Assembly: GCF_965248315.1 (NCBI RefSeq)
Contig: NZ_CBDFIX010000002.1
Span: forward strand, 2,046,001 to 2,110,000
Length of the DNA stretch: 64,000 nt
Direction: 5' to 3'
Source: Ulvibacterium sp965248315
GTDB lineage: Bacteria; Bacteroidota; Bacteroidia; Flavobacteriales; Flavobacteriaceae
Shown here: positions 44,150-52,481 of the stretch, in pieces
Layout: each line of letters starts with the position of its first letter
Position numbering within the stretch: the stretch's first letter is position 1
Notes under the pieces: generated by a model
The model's input: the letters and a program-made list of their open reading frames with translations, nothing else
What the model was told of the DNA's origin: nothing
The model's database searches: none
Made by a program: the position numbers and the translations under genes

Positions 44150-45353
44150 TCATAAGTGCAATTAAGTCTTCAGTAATTTCAATTGTATTTGCCGCACCAA
44201 AAACACTTTCCAAATACTTTTTCCTGAAATCAGAAGTGTTTCGTACTACGTTGGAGTCAAATTCAGACATTGAATACAATTCTGAAACTCCGAATTGGTT
44301 CTTATCAACAAACCAAATTTGATCTCTCCTAAAAAGCTCTTTGTTGAGAAGTGTTGCGTCTTGAGCAGTAAAAATTATTTGAGCTCCATTTTGATTAAGT
44401 TTATGGAAAAATTCTACGAGCTTTCTTGACAAATTAGGATGCAATTTAGAATCTAATTCGTCAATAAAAAGTATTCTACCGTACTTTAAAGTATCATAAA
44501 TAGCACCTAATAGGTAAATCAATTTTCTTGTACCTTGACTTTCTTCTAATGACAATCTGAATGGAACCGTATCAATTATCACATTGTTTTCGTCAAACTT
44601 ATTGTGGTAAGTTATTATTTCGTCATTCTCCTCACTTAATTCGATACTCGCAATTTCCAAAAATCGAACTGCTAAAATTAACCAGGCCTTAAATTTGGCA
44701 TCATTCCTAAGATATAGACTCGTAACATTTTTGTAATGCCTGTTATCCAGTGCGCTAATAACGTTCATGTCCTCAAACCAAGAAAAAATATTCTTGGCTT
44801 CAGGAGTATTATGCTGAGCTAAATGGCTTAGGAATAATACATTAGAGTTAACCTCTTTTTTATGTTTATTCCCTTCGGGAAAACCACTATTATTAATTTT
44901 GAATTCAAGGAATTTTCTCTTGAAAAGAAGTGTTTCTACTTCTACTTTCTTAAACAACCATTCCGATACAATCTCATGTTCATGTATTTCGAATCCATAT
45001 CGATAAATAATATTTTCTTTTAAAAACGTTACTTCGAACATTATCGGTTCACCAGTCGAAGTGGAACTAAGTTGAAAACTATAATCGCGAGTATCCCGAT
45101 CCTCAATCTTTTTTAAAGAATCACTAAAGGAATTATGTATTGTATCCTTCATATGACTCATTGCTAAAATGAAATTGGTTTTCCCGCCTCCATTACTACC
45201 AAAAAGAGCCGCGGTTTTAAGAAGCTGAATGTTCCTTTTAGTTCTTATAATGTTTGTCTCAGCAAGTTCTTTGAAGGAACGGACGTTGGTCATAAGTAAC
45301 CTAGTCTCATCTCTATAGGATAAGAAATTTTTGAATTTTAATTCAATTAACAT
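44142..45353 (-). CDS. AAA15/RloA-like ABC-type ATPase
   Basis: The 403-residue protein has the features of SMC/ABC-like AAA15 ATPases: N-terminal IELKFKNFLSYRD, Walker A GSNGGGKT (about residues 53-60), a signature-like LSLEESQGT, Walker B RILFIDELDSKLHP and IIFTAQDATLL near the C-terminus. Homologues include RloA, AbiLi and PtuA-type proteins of phage-defence and toxin systems. Here the partner is not the RloB, HNH or TOPRIM proteins of those systems but the unrecognised 149-residue protein. It is AT-richer than its surroundings and bounded by repeats. Confidence 0.88.
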   Translation of the reverse strand: MLIELKFKNFLSYRDETRLLMTNVRSFKELAETNIIRTKRNIQLLKTAALFGSNGGGKTNFILAMSHMKDTIHNSFSDSLKKIEDRDTRDYSFQLSSTSTGEPIMFEVTFLKENIIYRYGFEIHEHEIVSEWLFKKVEVETLLFKRKFLEFKINNSGFPEGNKHKKEVNSNVLFLSHLAQHNTPEAKNIFSWFEDMNVISALDNRHYKNVTSLYLRNDAKFKAWLILAVRFLEIASIELSEENDEIITYHNKFDENNVIIDTVPFRLSLEESQGTRKLIYLLGAIYDTLKYGRILFIDELDSKLHPNLSRKLVEFFHKLNQNGAQIIFTAQDATLLNKELFRRDQIWFVDKNQFGVSELYSMSEFDSNVVRNTSDFRKKYLESVFGAANTIEITEDLIALMNG

Positions 45354-45609
45354 TGACTGGTGGAGTTTTGCTTTAGGTTTCGGCTAATGTACGTTTTAAA
45401 GTTGTATTTTTGCCATCATATTGCATTTTTTTAACATTAGAATGCAAAAAAGTCAATTTAGTAGGGATTTACGGCAGTCAAACCTTCAAAATAGCTGGCC
45501 ACAACAACGGCCATTACTTATGGTTTACCGCCTGGCCGTTTTTTCCTATTTTTAAATCAACAAAATAACGCCTGAAACTAGCCACAGAGTCATAGCCAAG
45601 ACCGTTGGC

Positions 45610-46494
45610 ATGCATTTTAACCGAACGTTGAACGAACTACATAAAATAAAACCCAAATATTCAAAAGCTGAATTAACTGAATTCAAAGATGAAAATCAGT
45701 TTATGGATGCTTATGTCGAATTATTAAAACAAACTATTACTTTACTATTTCTAATTGTCGGAGACAGATATTGCGAAGGAAATGAAGGAATTCCGAGAAA
45801 AATAAATCGGAACGAAGCCATAATTGGCGGAAATCTAACTCGGTTGATAAAACTGAACACCTCATTTCTTGAAAATATTTGCAATGGTAAATTAGAAATC
45901 TGTTATATACTTAATCGGTGTATTGCTGAAACAGCAATTAATATACAATTTATGATAGTTGAAGGCGAAGAAAATGTTTTAAGAAATTACATTAAATATT
46001 CGCTTATAACCGAAAAAGAATTGTGGAATACCATAAAAGACAATGTAGAGGACAGAAATGACGAAAAATTGCACATTGAGGAAAGAATGCAAAAATCAAT
46101 CGAAAGTAGTTTTAACTCATCCGATTTTGATTTAGAAAATGTGAATAGAAGTTCAAAATGGAAATCAATTGCGAAAAGAGCTGAATATGTCGCAGGTGAC
46201 CAATTTTATAAGATATTTTATGGTTTAGGCAGTCATTCAATTCACGGAAATTGGCAAGACATTTTAATGAATAATTTGACAAGAGAAAATGATGAATTTA
46301 AGCTAAATCTCGAATGGAATAGACCAAGACCTCAAATAATGGATGGAGCAATCGGAATGAATTTATTGTTAACAAAATCTTTTGTAGAAAAAGAGAAATT
46401 AAATAAGTCAAAATTTTATGTGGAAAAAGTAGAGCTTTTAATGAATTATCAGTCTGACTTGTTAAATGAACACGAAAAGTATCTGAAAACATAA
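45610..46494 (+). CDS. DUF5677-like protein
   Basis: The 294-residue protein is helical. It has IGGNLTRLIKLN, a Glu-containing RCIAETAINIQFM segment and SHSIHGNWQD near residue 215, features seen in DUF5677 proteins. These are sporadic in genomes and often found in variable regions. The reading frame is strikingly AT-rich compared with genes on either side. A catalytic role cannot be read. It could be part of the ATPase locus or an independent cassette. Confidence 0.7.
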   Translation: MHFNRTLNELHKIKPKYSKAELTEFKDENQFMDAYVELLKQTITLLFLIVGDRYCEGNEGIPRKINRNEAIIGGNLTRLIKLNTSFLENICNGKLEICYILNRCIAETAINIQFMIVEGEENVLRNYIKYSLITEKELWNTIKDNVEDRNDEKLHIEERMQKSIESSFNSSDFDLENVNRSSKWKSIAKRAEYVAGDQFYKIFYGLGSHSIHGNWQDILMNNLTRENDEFKLNLEWNRPRPQIMDGAIGMNLLLTKSFVEKEKLNKSKFYVEKVELLMNYQSDLLNEHEKYLKT

Positions 46495-46652
46495 AAAAAG
46501 AAATACCAAAATTGGCAACCGTTGCACAGGCCTTTGATTTTGGAAGAATCAACTTGGAATAAGCACTTAAAAAACCGAATCCCATTGCCGTAGCAACTGG
46601 GCAATGCCACAAAGCGCGGAAACCACTTGCTACAAAAAATGGAACTGAAAAA

Positions 46653-47120
46653 ATGAATATAGACCCAAAGAAAAATCTCGCTGCTCTGGGATTGGAACTA
46701 CCAGAAGTCTCAACACCCGGTGGAAATTATGTATCTGTAAACATTCGAGAGAATATAGCTTATGTCGCCATCCAATTCCCCATACGCAACGAAGCATATT
46801 TACATCAAGGCCGATTGGGAGATGAAATCACGTCTGAACAAGGTTATGAAGCCATGGAATTATGTGCTTTAAATGTACTTGCACAAATGGATAAAAAAGT
46901 TGGATTTGACCATATCATTGGACTAAACCATATAGACGCCTATTTCCAATCGGGCGATGATTGGGACGAATCGCCAAAAGTGGTCAACGGAGCATCCGAC
47001 TTGTTCGTAAAAGTACTTGAGGAAAAGGGAAAACACTCCCGTTCCATTTTCGGAGTGCATAAATTACCAAGAAACTTTAGTGTTGGACTGACCGCTTCAT
47101 TTACCATAAAAAGCGAATAA
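46653..47120 (+). CDS. Divergent RidA/YjgF-like protein
   Basis: The 155-residue product aligns with the longer RidA-like group: GNYVSVNIRENIAYVAIQFP, HQGRLGDEITSEQGYEAMELCALN, VNGASDLFVKVLEEKGKHSRS and a final beta strand. RidA deaminates reactive enamines and imines. The Arg in HSRSIFG, at the position used to hold the carboxylate, is kept. The SGQ motif reads VAIQ, and the final VEVE-type motif reads VGLT, so the Glu of the active pocket seems lost. An altered substrate or function is likely. Cassette-like short flanks surround it. Confidence 0.78.
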   Translation: MNIDPKKNLAALGLELPEVSTPGGNYVSVNIRENIAYVAIQFPIRNEAYLHQGRLGDEITSEQGYEAMELCALNVLAQMDKKVGFDHIIGLNHIDAYFQSGDDWDESPKVVNGASDLFVKVLEEKGKHSRSIFGVHKLPRNFSVGLTASFTIKSE

Positions 47121-47141
47121 AAGCTACTCACGGCAATGATA

Positions 47142-47252
47142 AGCGTTGCACAAAACGTAGGTGTACCGGCTGGCACATTCGACAGAAAAAATACTACATT
47201 CGTAAGGCTGGGATGTAGAATCTAAGATTATATAGCATTGTTGGCAATAATC
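47142..47252 (+). repeat. Diverged ~105-bp intergenic repeat, copy B
   Basis: This copy, in the same orientation as A and C, begins with GCGTTGCACA and ends at TTGGCAATAA. TGTAC (47162-47166) and GCACA (47173-47177) form a short stem around a 6-nt loop. CTACAT (47194-47199) pairs perfectly with ATGTAG (47213-47218). It lies between the RidA-like gene and a Crp-type regulator. Confidence 0.7.
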
Positions 47253-47299
47253 ACTGAAAACACCGAATATAAAGGCACTTTAATTAAACTAAACCTGAA

Positions 47300-47893
47300 T
47301 TGAATTACCAAGAATCACATATAGTAATACTTACTAATATCGCTAGGTTCATTGATTTAACCGAGTTGGAAAAACAGAAATATCTCTCCTTACTTACGGA
47401 AATAAAGGTAAAAAAGAAATCATTTTTGATGCAGGCCGGTGATATTACCCAGTATGAGTATTTTATAACCAAAGGTTGCTTAAAGGTATATACCTTAGAT
47501 GAAGATGGCGCCCCTCATATATCGATGTTTGCAATAGAGGATTTTTGGACTGGTGATATGGCGAGCTTTATAACTAAAGAACCTACACGTTATTACATTA
47601 AGGCTACCGAAGATTCAGAATTGTTAGGTATTTCGCGAGCTAATTATGAATTGCTTTTTCAAGAGATACCAAAATTTGAAAGGTTTTATCGTATGCTGTA
47701 TCAAAGATCCTTAATTAGTTATATAAGACGCTCAAATCATGGTATTTCATTAACCGCAGAAGAAAGATATATCGAGTTCAAAAAGAAATATCCAAACATT
47801 GTCAATAGAATTACTCAAAAAGATCTAGCAGGTTACATTGGCATTACACCAGAATTTATGAGTAAGATCATTACTAAAGTCAACCGAAAGTAA
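47300..47893 (+). CDS. Crp/Fnr-family regulator
   Basis: The 197-residue protein has the cNMP-binding beta-roll (KKKSFLMQAGDITQYEYFITKG) and a C-terminal HTH (TQKDLAGYIGITPEFMSKI). The start appears to be TTG 47300, as no ATG occurs before the beta roll. No allosteric ligand is obvious from the pocket. It heads a likely six-gene plus-strand cluster running to 51765 and may regulate it. Confidence 0.85.
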   Translation: MNYQESHIVILTNIARFIDLTELEKQKYLSLLTEIKVKKKSFLMQAGDITQYEYFITKGCLKVYTLDEDGAPHISMFAIEDFWTGDMASFITKEPTRYYIKATEDSELLGISRANYELLFQEIPKFERFYRMLYQRSLISYIRRSNHGISLTAEERYIEFKKKYPNIVNRITQKDLAGYIGITPEFMSKIITKVNRK

Positions 47894-47946
47894 AAGTCTT
47901 AAACTAGTTCATTTTTTTTCATGCGTTCCCAAGGGAATTTTGAAGC

Positions 47947-48588
47947 ATGAAAAAAATCATAATTATCACTTTTCTTATAAGCATTGGGTTTTCGAATCTA
48001 GTGCAAGCTCAATTTACTCAAGTAGAGCTGTTTTCAGGATTTGATAAAACTGATTTTACGCTATTCTACAGCTATCCTATTAATAAAAGTCAGACCCTGA
48101 GCATCAATACGCTGGCTTTCTTTCAAAAGTTTAAAAAAGAGAACCAAGAATTTGATGAGATTGGTGTACAACCCACATTGTTTTGGAACATTACCAAAAA
48201 TATTGCTCTAGGACCTTCCATATACTATAACAGCTTTGCCGGCTATTCTGAAAGATTATCCGCTAAGTATGCCCTCAAAAATTCACGAGTGTTATTTGTA
48301 CTGATGCCCACTGTAGCTCATTCGGAACAAAAGAACGCTAGCTATGCAGAAGTATTTGTACAAATTCAGTACAACACATCTTTAAGAGATAATCTATCGC
48401 TGTGGTTAAACGGTCAGTTCTTGACTATTTGGGATGGGTTTAAAAGGCATTCAAGAAGCTTTCAACAGTTGAGAGTCGGAGTGTCCTTTTATGACCATCA
48501 GGTTGGTATAGGTATAGATCTTGACCAGTTTGGTCCCAAACCCATCGAAAAATCTTCTTTCGGATTTTATTATCGCAGAACCCTATAA
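47947..48588 (+). CDS. Exported outer-membrane beta-barrel-like protein
   Basis: A 213-residue protein with a signal peptide ending near VQAQ and repeated amphipathic strands (TLFYSYPINKSQTLSINTLAFFQKF cut here, VGISFYD-like end, GFYYRRTL). C-terminal aromatic residues fit barrel insertion. No function is known. It lies 53 bp after the Crp-like gene and 22 bp before the DoxX gene. Confidence 0.68.
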   Translation: MKKIIIITFLISIGFSNLVQAQFTQVELFSGFDKTDFTLFYSYPINKSQTLSINTLAFFQKFKKENQEFDEIGVQPTLFWNITKNIALGPSIYYNSFAGYSERLSAKYALKNSRVLFVLMPTVAHSEQKNASYAEVFVQIQYNTSLRDNLSLWLNGQFLTIWDGFKRHSRSFQQLRVGVSFYDHQVGIGIDLDQFGPKPIEKSSFGFYYRRTL

Positions 48589-48610
48589 ACAATTTTAAAT
48601 CTTAAACATT

Positions 48611-49063
48611 ATGAAAAATGTAGTAAAACAACTTTTAAAAACAAATCCAAATATTGGGTTTGGTATCGCACGATGGACTCTTGGTCTAGTACTATTTCCG
48701 CATGGTGCACAAAAATTACTGGGACTCTTTGGTGGCTATGGCTATTCCGCTACAATGGAATCCTTGACTACCCAAATGGGTCTGCCCGGTATTGTGGCCT
48801 TCTCAGTAATAATGCTTGAGTTTTTTGGCTCTATGTCATTGGTTCTTGGATTCTTCTCCAGATTTTGGGCATTATCACTTGTAGGCATGTTTACAGGCAT
48901 AATCATTACTACGCAGTTAGAACACGGTTTTTTTATGAATTGGTTTGGAAATCAAGCAGGTGAAGGGTATGAGTATTCTCTTCTAATTATAGGTCTTGCT
49001 TTAAGTGTTGTAGTTAATGGAAGTGGACCATGGTCCATTGATGGTTTCATCTTAAAAAGATAG
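48611..49063 (+). CDS. DoxX-family membrane protein
   Basis: The 150-residue protein has four membrane segments and the family pattern FGIARWTLGLVLFPHGAQKLLGLFGG (first segment), GLPGIVAFSVIMLEFFGSMSLV and a C-terminal GPWSIDGF. DoxX-like proteins act with oxidoreductases in quinone or thiol metabolism. It lies 4 bp before the FMN-reductase gene. Confidence 0.9.
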   Translation: MKNVVKQLLKTNPNIGFGIARWTLGLVLFPHGAQKLLGLFGGYGYSATMESLTTQMGLPGIVAFSVIMLEFFGSMSLVLGFFSRFWALSLVGMFTGIIITTQLEHGFFMNWFGNQAGEGYEYSLLIIGLALSVVVNGSGPWSIDGFILKR

Positions 49064-49067
49064 AAAA

Positions 49068-49610
49068 ATGAAAAAAATAATCACAATGGCGGGAAGTAAT
49101 AGTCAGAAATCTATCAACAAACGGTTACTATCGTATACATCTGGTTTATTGGAAAATGTAGAAATTATTTCAATAGACCTAAACGATTATGTTCTCCCTA
49201 TTTATGGAGTTGATTTTGAAGACGAAAACGGGATCCCTACAGCCATTAAAAGACTTAGCGAATTATTTGATAAAGCTGATGGATTTATAATAGCACTGGC
49301 AGAACACAATGGAACGTATACCGCAGTATTTAAAAATACTTTAGACTGGTTGTCCCGCGTAAGTCTCCAAATATGGAGAAATAAACCTATGCTCTTAATG
49401 GCTACCTCACCTGGTGGTCAAGGTGGTACTAGCGTACTGCATACTGCAGTAACCTCTTTTCCCTACTTAGGTGGTAATGTGGTCGCGGATTTTTCCCTGC
49501 CCAGTTTCTTTGAAAATTTCTCGAACGATGAGATTTCCAATGCCGTCTTCAGGGAAGGGTTAGCTCAAAAACTTCAACTTTTCGAACAGCATCTTACTTA
49601 CACAAAATAA
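49068..49610 (+). CDS. NADPH-dependent FMN reductase-like flavoprotein
   Basis: This 180-residue flavodoxin-fold protein has AGSNSQKSINKRL at the N-terminus for phosphate binding of FMN, an ALAEHNGTYTAVFKN segment and LMATSPGGQGG. It should reduce quinones, azo compounds or similar electrophiles. It is very close to the DoxX gene (4 bp) and is followed by an NmrA-like gene. Confidence 0.9.
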   Translation: MKKIITMAGSNSQKSINKRLLSYTSGLLENVEIISIDLNDYVLPIYGVDFEDENGIPTAIKRLSELFDKADGFIIALAEHNGTYTAVFKNTLDWLSRVSLQIWRNKPMLLMATSPGGQGGTSVLHTAVTSFPYLGGNVVADFSLPSFFENFSNDEISNAVFREGLAQKLQLFEQHLTYTK

Positions 49611-49646
49611 AAACAGAATAATTATAAACTTTTAAACTTTAAAAAC

Positions 49647-50486
49647 ATGAAAACAGAAAACATTTTAGTAATAGGAGGAACTGGCAAAACCGGTCGCAGA
49701 GTTGCAAATAATTTGACTCAATCAGGACATAATGTACGTATTGTGGGTAGAAAAACAGACCCTGCTTTTGATTGGGAAAATCAAGAAACCTATGATGCGG
49801 CTTTGAAAGATATGGATAGAGCCTACATTGTCTATTATCCTGATTTGGCGGTTCCTGGTGCTAGGGATGCTATTACAGCACTCACTGAAAAAGCTCTAGA
49901 GGCTGGTTTAGAAAAAGTAGTACTGCTTTCTGGTAAAGGAGAAACTGAAGCTGAAGCTTGTGAGGATATCGTTGCCAATTCAGGTTTAAATTATACCTTG
50001 GTTCGGGCTTCGTGGTTTAATCAAAATTTTAGTGAAGGGGCATTTTTGGATTTTGTATTAAATGGTGTGGTTGCACTACCCATGCCAGAGGCCGAAATTC
50101 CATTTGTGGATGCAGATGATATTGCAGATGTGGTATCCAAAGTAATTGTGGATGATTCGTATAACGGACAGACCATAACCGTTACTGGACCTCAAAAAAG
50201 AACCTTTAAGGAAGTGGTTGAGATTATAGCTGAAGCTTCTGATACAACGATCCAATTTGTACCCATTTCTATTGACGAATTTAAGGATGGTATGCGAAAA
50301 GCTGGATTGCCGGATTCTTATGTTTGGCTTTTTGGTTATTTATTCAAAGAAGTGTTAGGAAATCCTAGTAATCAGGTAGTAATTAATGATATCGAACGTG
50401 TTTTAGGTAGAAAGGCAAAAACATTTTCAGCATATGCTAGTGAAACGGCTAGGACCGGAATTTGGGAGCAGGTAAGCGTCAAATAA
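49647..50486 (+). CDS. NmrA-like NAD(P)H-binding protein
   Basis: The 279-residue atypical SDR has the glycine motif VIGGTGKTGRRV and the NmrA layout (ASWFNQNFSEGAFLD, PFVDADDIADVV, YNGQTITVTGP). Members reduce quinones or sense the NADP(H) ratio. In this cluster it fits a redox or electrophile-response role with the flavoprotein and DoxX. Confidence 0.9.
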   Translation: MKTENILVIGGTGKTGRRVANNLTQSGHNVRIVGRKTDPAFDWENQETYDAALKDMDRAYIVYYPDLAVPGARDAITALTEKALEAGLEKVVLLSGKGETEAEACEDIVANSGLNYTLVRASWFNQNFSEGAFLDFVLNGVVALPMPEAEIPFVDADDIADVVSKVIVDDSYNGQTITVTGPQKRTFKEVVEIIAEASDTTIQFVPISIDEFKDGMRKAGLPDSYVWLFGYLFKEVLGNPSNQVVINDIERVLGRKAKTFSAYASETARTGIWEQVSVK

Positions 50487-50505
50487 CCCTTTTAAAACGA
50501 AACCT

Positions 50506-51765
50506 ATGAAACGACTTTTGAAATACTTAATACTGACAATTGTATTGACGGTTAGCTACATCGTGATTATTTTTCTAGGTACCGATAAAGGTTGGTGGTA
50601 CACTCCATTTACCCATGAAAAAGCGCCTGATGCGTTTGTAGTATCGGTGCAAGAGGAACTCCAAAATGAGTATGTTGGAAATATGGCCATAGCAGTATTC
50701 GAAAACGGAAAACTTGCAAAAGAATCCTTTCACTCGAATGGTAAGACTGTGGATAGGAACACGGTTTTTCAAGTTGCATCGCTCTCAAAATTTGTATCTG
50801 CGATCGGTGTTATGAAGCTTGTTCAAGAAGGGAAGTTGGATTTGGAGGCACCTGCAAGTCAATATCTCACGAGGTGGCAATTCCCTGAAGGTAATTTTGA
50901 CAGCAATGCGGTGACCATAAGAAGATTACTAAGCCACACAGCGGGTTTAACCGATGGACTCGGATATGCAGGTTTTGAGCATACAAAAGATGTTCAGTCT
51001 TTGGAAGCATCATTGACCAATGCCCAAGATGCAGACCCAGGTAGTGATGGTAAAACCGCGGTAGGTATCTTGCCAGGAAGTGAATGGCGTTACTCTGGTG
51101 GTGGATTTACAATACTACAACTTCTCGTTGAAGAGGCAAGCGGACAAACCTTTGATGTTTATATGAGAACCGAAATTTTTGGGCCATTGCAAATGACATC
51201 TTCATTTTATGAATGGGACGAAACTTTTGGAAGTAGATTATGTGATTTCTACCGGACAGACGGTTCCGTAGCGCAGCACCGTTACTATACAGCCCAAGCT
51301 GCCAGTGCGCTTTATACCACTTTAGCAGACTTGGAAAAACTCTTCTATTTTTTTGATGGAGACCATAGTAATCAAAAACCCTTGTCAACGGAATTTCAAA
51401 AAAGAATGTGGCAAGTGGAAGCAAAGACCCTAGGCGCACCCATCTATGGACTAGGAACTTTTTTATACACAGAAATAGAAAACGGCGAGTATATTATAGG
51501 TCATGATGGAAAAAATAACCCGCCCATCAATACAGCTTTCCGGTATAACCCAATGACAAATAACGGTATTATTATTTTGACCACGGGGAGCACTGATTTT
51601 GCAACAAGAATTGCCAGTGATTGGGTTTTTATACAAACCGGAAAGATAGATGCACTTTTATTCGTGATGCAACAGGATAAAATGATTCGGACCTTTGTCA
51701 TCGGTTTGTTTGTTATTCTGGTTCTAGTAATATCCATTGCTTTGATTCGAAGGACAACTAAGTAG
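50506..51765 (+). CDS. Membrane-anchored serine hydrolase, beta-lactamase-like
   Basis: The 419-residue protein has an N-terminal signal anchor, SLSK (SxxK) in ASLSKFVSAIG, HTAGL, Tyr in WRYSGGGF (YSG) and GHDGKN (third motif). The last 30 residues form a membrane segment (VIGLFVILVLVISIALI). It would act as a periplasmic esterase, peptidase or penicillin-binding-like protein. It ends 15 bp from the convergent TetR gene. Confidence 0.85.
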   Translation: MKRLLKYLILTIVLTVSYIVIIFLGTDKGWWYTPFTHEKAPDAFVVSVQEELQNEYVGNMAIAVFENGKLAKESFHSNGKTVDRNTVFQVASLSKFVSAIGVMKLVQEGKLDLEAPASQYLTRWQFPEGNFDSNAVTIRRLLSHTAGLTDGLGYAGFEHTKDVQSLEASLTNAQDADPGSDGKTAVGILPGSEWRYSGGGFTILQLLVEEASGQTFDVYMRTEIFGPLQMTSSFYEWDETFGSRLCDFYRTDGSVAQHRYYTAQAASALYTTLADLEKLFYFFDGDHSNQKPLSTEFQKRMWQVEAKTLGAPIYGLGTFLYTEIENGEYIIGHDGKNNPPINTAFRYNPMTNNGIIILTTGSTDFATRIASDWVFIQTGKIDALLFVMQQDKMIRTFVIGLFVILVLVISIALIRRTTK

Positions 51766-51779
51766 CCATTTCATCCAGG

Positions 51780-52394
51780 TCAATCTAATAGTTTTTCCCA
51801 GGTTTTCATTTCAGAAGGGTCCAGGTAAGGCAACCATAGTCTAAAAAGGAGCTTGGCATAATACTCAAACGACACCTTATCCGGGTTATAGTCCTTGACA
51901 TTTAACCAGGATTGTATGTTAAAAATGAATTGTTCCGCCAGAAATTCAACCTGTCTGGCACTGATTTCTTCCCGGAACTTTCCTTCCTTTTTGTACAACT
52001 CTATAAGTGCCAAAATTTCGGATTGCTTGGTCTGGAACAACAGCGTCATGGTCTCCTTAATTTCGGGTAGCCTTCTCCAGATCACATCATTCTGTTGAAA
52101 GAATAGGCGATACGAATACATGATTTCAAAGTTATCCGTCATGGAGTGGAGCATTTGTTCCGGATCTAAAGGCTTATCCTCAATGATCCGCTCTGCGTTC
52201 TTCAATGCAGTGAGCATATCACTAAATAGCGTTTCAAGCAGTTTGTCCTTATTTGGATAATGATAGTGCAAGTTGCCCTGACTGATACCAAGTTCCTTCG
52301 CGATATGCCGGGTCGTGATGTTCTCCACCCCACTTCGATTGAACAGGCTCAGAGACATAGCGATGATTTTTTCTTTGGTAGATTTTTGGTTCAT
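51780..52394 (-). CDS. TetR-family transcriptional regulator
   Basis: The 204-residue protein has the TetR HTH at residues 10-50 (VENITTRHIAKELGISQGNL, HYHYPNKDKLLETLF). The C-terminal ligand domain is helical. Its first codons lie inside one copy of a palindromic site repeated at 52423, so it is probably autoregulated and represses the divergent methyltransferase gene. Confidence 0.92.
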   Translation of the reverse strand: MNQKSTKEKIIAMSLSLFNRSGVENITTRHIAKELGISQGNLHYHYPNKDKLLETLFSDMLTALKNAERIIEDKPLDPEQMLHSMTDNFEIMYSYRLFFQQNDVIWRRLPEIKETMTLLFQTKQSEILALIELYKKEGKFREEISARQVEFLAEQFIFNIQSWLNVKDYNPDKVSFEYYAKLLFRLWLPYLDPSEMKTWEKLLD

Positions 52395-52438
52395 TTGAAC
52401 TAATTAATATCTTCGCAAAGAATAGTTCATTTGAACTA
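52389..52438. promoter_or_regulatory. Two TetR operator copies between tetR and the methyltransferase gene
   Basis: GTTCATTTGAACTAAT occurs at 52389 and 52425 in the same orientation. The core GTTCA-TT-TGAAC is palindromic, extended to TAGTTCA/TGAACTA in the second copy. The first copy overlaps codons 1-2 of tetR. TATCTTCG (52408-52415), a near -7 box for the plus strand, lies between them. Confidence 0.75.
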
Positions 52439-52481
52439 ATCTAAATTATTGTACAATATTCAGCATAAAATAGCAAAAGAA

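Noticed and set aside
46495..46652. Possible integron attC site
   Set aside because: GTTGCACA and related words occur, but there is no R''/L''/L'/R' arrangement and no integrase in the window.
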